Assembly: GCA_023436245.1 (NCBI GenBank)
Contig: JAEZJZ010000075.1
Coordinates: 1-26,702, forward strand
Reading direction: 5' to 3'
DNA from: Bacillota bacterium
GTDB taxonomy: Bacteria > Bacillota > UBA994 > UBA5500
DNA length: 26,702 nucleotides
The notes below the pieces were generated by a model. That model did not search any database and was not told the origin of the DNA. It worked only from the letters and a program-made list of their open reading frames with translations. A program made the translations under genes and the position numbers. Within the stretch, counting starts at the first letter, position 1, and each line of letters begins with the position of its first letter. Positions 24,507-26,702 of this stretch are shown piece after piece.

Positions 24507-25526
24507 TCAGTGCTGGCGCAGCCAATCGCAGAGAGCATCCACCCCCTGCTCTGTAGTCGCCCAAGATGTCACCAGGCGGATCGCGCTATGCCCCTCGTCA
24601 ACCTTCAGTTGCACCGAAAACAAGAAGTGCTCCGCCAGCGCCGGCAGCAGGCTGTCGGGGAGGATTGGGAATAACTGATTGGTGCAGGGTGGTGTGTAGA
24701 AGGAATGGCCAGCATCGCGAATCGCTTGCGCGATCTGCTGAGCCATGCGGTTGGCGTGTTTTCCTAGCTGGAAGAACAAATCGTCTGCAAACAGTGCCTC
24801 AAACTGCATTCCGGTGACGAATCCCTTGGCCATGAGGGCACCGCGTTGCTTGATCAGGAAACGGAAGTCCTGCCGCAGATCCTCCCGGCAGATCACCAGC
24901 GCCTCTCCCAGTAGCGCGCCATTCTTGGTGCCGCCGATATAGAACACATCGACCATACTGGCGATGTCCGCCAAGCTAAGGTCGTTGGCTGGGCAAGTAA
25001 GCGCTGCACCCAGGCGGGCGCCGTCCAGGAACAGCAGCAGTCCGTTAGCGCGGCAGATGGTCTGGATGGCGGCGAGCTCCGCCTTGCTGTAGATTGTCCC
25101 CAGTTCGGTGGAGTTAGAGATGTAGACCATCCTAGGCTGGACCATGTGTTCGTCCGCGTGGTAGTCCAAGGCGGCCTGAATTGCCTCTGGGGAAAGCTTG
25201 CCGGCAGTTCCGGGCATGGCGATCACCTTATGCCCAGTGGCCTCAATCGCGCCCGTCTCGTGCACATTGATATGCCCGGTTTGCACCGAAATCACAGCCT
25301 GATGCGGCCGCAAGAAAGCGGAGATCACCAAGAGGTTGGTCTGGGTGCCGCCTGGGATGAAGTGAATATCGGCATCGCGCCCGAGCAACCGGGTAATCTG
25401 CAGCTTGGCCTGCGTGGTGTGAGCATCCTCGCCATAGCCAATATTCTGCTCCAGATTGGATTTGGCCATCAGCTCCAAGATGCGTGGGTGTGCACCTTCG
25501 CTGTAATCGTTCATGAAACTGTACAA
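24507..25526 (-). CDS. ltaE: low-specificity L-threonine aldolase (PLP-dependent)
   Basis: 339-residue fold-type I PLP enzyme cleaving threonine or allo-threonine to glycine and acetaldehyde. Conserved elements: the start YSFMNDYSEGAHPRILE, PGGTQTN (cofactor phosphate region), HINVHETGAIE, ISNSTELGTIYS, LFLDGARLG with the Asp that contacts PLP, and the Schiff-base lysine Lys201 in FYIGGTKNGALLGEA. The frame opens at a GTG at 25547, but an AGGAGG lies inside that extension, 8 nt before a TTG at 25526; this TTG begins exactly where family members begin, so it is preferred. It is downstream of the radical SAM gene on the same strand with a gap of about 105 nt. Confidence 0.93.
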   Translation of the reverse strand: MYSFMNDYSEGAHPRILELMAKSNLEQNIGYGEDAHTTQAKLQITRLLGRDADIHFIPGGTQTNLLVISAFLRPHQAVISVQTGHINVHETGAIEATGHKVIAMPGTAGKLSPEAIQAALDYHADEHMVQPRMVYISNSTELGTIYSKAELAAIQTICRANGLLLFLDGARLGAALTCPANDLSLADIASMVDVFYIGGTKNGALLGEALVICREDLRQDFRFLIKQRGALMAKGFVTGMQFEALFADDLFFQLGKHANRMAQQIAQAIRDAGHSFYTPPCTNQLFPILPDSLLPALAEHFLFSVQLKVDEGHSAIRLVTSWATTEQGVDALCDWLRQH

Positions 25527-25631
25527 TTGTTCCGCCTCCTGCGTCACTAGAATTGATTCGCACTAACTCATTCACCAATGATGCGGTTCTTCCCTGCAAC
25601 TGCCCGAACCTGACCCTCGCTAGGCCTCGGG

Positions 25632-26522
25632 TTACCCAAATTCGGGAATGAAGCTCTCCAAGGCCGCGTCGCCTTCCTGAATGAAGCCGTTTTCCACCCC
25701 AAGAGAGATCGCATAATCAACCAGTCGGTCATATTCTTCCGTGCTGACCTTGCGCTGCAGTTCGGGATACTCCTGGGCGACAGACAAGGGCGTGTACTGG
25801 CTCATGATGCTGATGTAGATCTGATTGCCGAACTCTTGATGCAGGTACCTGATCACATCCATTGAGTCCTGCAACTGCCCCGGCAACAGGAGATGCCGCA
25901 CAATCACTCCCCTAGCCATCAGACCATCCTGTCGGAAGACCGGTTCCCCCACCTGCCGCACCATTTCGGCGAGAGCGATGGATGCATGCTGAAAGTAGTC
26001 TGTACAATGGGAATACTTGCGAGCCAGGTCGGGACTGCAGTACTTCAGGTCTGGCAGATAGATGTCCACGTAACCGGCAAGCAGTTGCAGCGTCTCAGCT
26101 TTCTCATAGCCGCCGCAGTTGTAGACGACAGGCAATTGCAGGCCCTGTTTCCTGGCCAAGGTCAAGGCCTCGACGATCTGCGGCAGAAAATGACTCGGCG
26201 TGACCAGGTTGAGGTTGTGCGCTCCCTGCGCCTCTAGGGTGAGGAACGTCTCTGCCAACCGCTCTGTCGTCACGGTCTTGCCAACCTGACCGCGGGACAC
26301 GCGATAGTTCTGGCAGTATACGCAACCCAAGGCACATCCCGAGAAAAAGACGGTGCCAGAGCCTCTCGCTCCAGAGATGCAGGGCTCCTCCCAGAGGTGC
26401 AAGCTTGCTCGCGCCACCCGGACCTCTGCTGTCTGGCGACAGTAACCTGTCTGGCCAGCCAGACGGTTCACATGGCACTCGCGGGGGCAAAGGGTGCAAT
26501 CAGCTAATAGATGGGTGTACAT
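25632..26522 (-). CDS. PflX-like radical SAM protein (COG1313 type)
   Basis: 296-residue radical SAM enzyme related to pyruvate formate-lyase activating enzymes. The SAM-cluster motif CxxxCxxC is Cys63, Cys67 and Cys70 in FFSGCALGCVYCQNY. An N-terminal four-cysteine motif (Cys9, Cys12, Cys16 and Cys28; CTLCPREC then GYC) is characteristic of the PflX group and may bind a second cluster or zinc. TPSHFLPQIVEAL, YNCGGYE, YLPDLKY and VRHLLLPG match the barrel strands of the group. Its biological substrate is not established and no glycyl-radical enzyme is in the window. The ATG at 26522 has only a modest GGAAAG site; a better ribosome site serves an overlapping short frame starting at 26547. Confidence 0.9.
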   Translation of the reverse strand: MYTHLLADCTLCPRECHVNRLAGQTGYCRQTAEVRVARASLHLWEEPCISGARGSGTVFFSGCALGCVYCQNYRVSRGQVGKTVTTERLAETFLTLEAQGAHNLNLVTPSHFLPQIVEALTLARKQGLQLPVVYNCGGYEKAETLQLLAGYVDIYLPDLKYCSPDLARKYSHCTDYFQHASIALAEMVRQVGEPVFRQDGLMARGVIVRHLLLPGQLQDSMDVIRYLHQEFGNQIYISIMSQYTPLSVAQEYPELQRKVSTEEYDRLVDYAISLGVENGFIQEGDAALESFIPEFG

Positions 26523-26547
26523 ACGCTCTTTCCTTACCTCTGTTCAT
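26500..26547 (-). CDS. possible 15-codon leader ORF overlapping the radical SAM start
   Basis: ATG at 26547 has GGGGGAGG four nucleotides upstream, the best ribosome site in this region. It encodes MNRGKERAYVHPSIS and stops at 26500, within the first codons of the radical SAM gene in another frame. Translation of it could deliver ribosomes to the ATG at 26522 (coupling), or it may regulate. It may also be chance. Confidence 0.35.
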   Translation of the reverse strand: MNRGKERAYVHPSIS

Positions 26548-26677
26548 GTTTCCTCCCCCGGTTTCACTGCAGGCTAAGCTGGCCGAGTGATCCTCGGCAG
26601 CGACTCGGCTTTCTTCCCCACCGTATCTCTTGCGGCATACTAGAGCGTTTAGAAAGCCCAGTCTCTCTGGTATCGTA

Positions 26678-26699
26678 GCGCCACAGCATGCTGTGGCGC
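26678..26699. repeat. perfect 22-bp palindrome at the window edge
   Basis: Arms GCGCCACAGCA and TGCTGTGGCGC join without a spacer and would form a very stable hairpin. No T run follows on the minus strand; the plus side is cut off by the end of the window, so a terminator for a gene beyond the edge cannot be judged. Confidence 0.6.
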
Positions 26700-26702
26700 C
26701 GG

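Noticed and set aside
26582..26609. Competing GCCGAG/CTCGGC hairpins upstream of the radical SAM gene, riboswitch-like
   Set aside because: Two alternative 6-7 bp stems are visible, but there is no T run in the gene's direction and no larger structured domain; could be chance in GC-rich DNA.

Overview
The window reads as a chromosomal segment of an anaerobic-type member of the Bacillota (Clostridia-like, moderately high GC). The pointers are strong AGGAGG ribosome sites, TTG and GTG starts, sigma-A-type promoters, intrinsic terminators, a giant secreted protein anchored by three SLH domains, a 7TMR-DISM/LytS-type histidine kinase, lipoproteins with LAGC lipoboxes and a PflX-type radical SAM protein. 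No genus can be assigned from the sequence alone. Almost every gene lies on the minus strand; the exception is one lipoprotein gene at 1779-2303.

Layout: (1) 35-1354, a MATE efflux transporter. (2) 1779-2303 (+), an FMN-binding-type lipoprotein behind a near-consensus promoter, convergent through a shared terminator with (3) a four-gene minus-strand operon at 4365-2351: DUF1801, DUF2200, SAM methyltransferase and Nudix hydrolase. (4) 4661-4925, a decayed copy of the lipoprotein-end/terminator/Nudix-end junction. (5) 18747-4927, a surface-protein locus: sensor kinase, REC-wHTH-BTAD response regulator, then an atypical stand-alone receiver whose stop overlaps the start of a 3,492-residue SLH surface protein. 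(6) 20491-19088, a 23S rRNA uracil methyltransferase of the RlmD/RlmCD family. (7) 24190-20579, a FecBCD-type metal or metal-chelate importer (lipoprotein, permease, ATPase) with a DUF364/DUF4213 protein, behind a structured leader that ends in an intrinsic terminator. (8) 25526-24507, low-specificity L-threonine aldolase. (9) 26522-25632, a PflX-like radical SAM protein preceded by a possible short overlapping leader ORF.

How the parts may work together: the kinase and REC-BTAD regulator are probably a two-component system controlling the neighbouring receiver/giant-adhesin pair. An exact 8-bp direct repeat with an 11-bp period sits just upstream of that pair and is a plausible binding site for an OmpR/SARP-type regulator. 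The importer operon looks controlled by transcription attenuation, possibly a riboswitch.

The most unusual feature is modular reuse of expression signals. A terminator-centred module (Nudix 3' end plus hairpin, in one copy also the lipoprotein 3' end) occurs three times at about 2.3, 4.7 and 19.0 kb. A promoter module (TTGGCY-N18-TATAAT) occurs twice, upstream of the DUF1801 operon and of rlmD. As a result rlmD is bracketed by the same promoter and terminator modules as the Nudix operon. No insertion sequence, CRISPR array, tRNA or rRNA was recognised.
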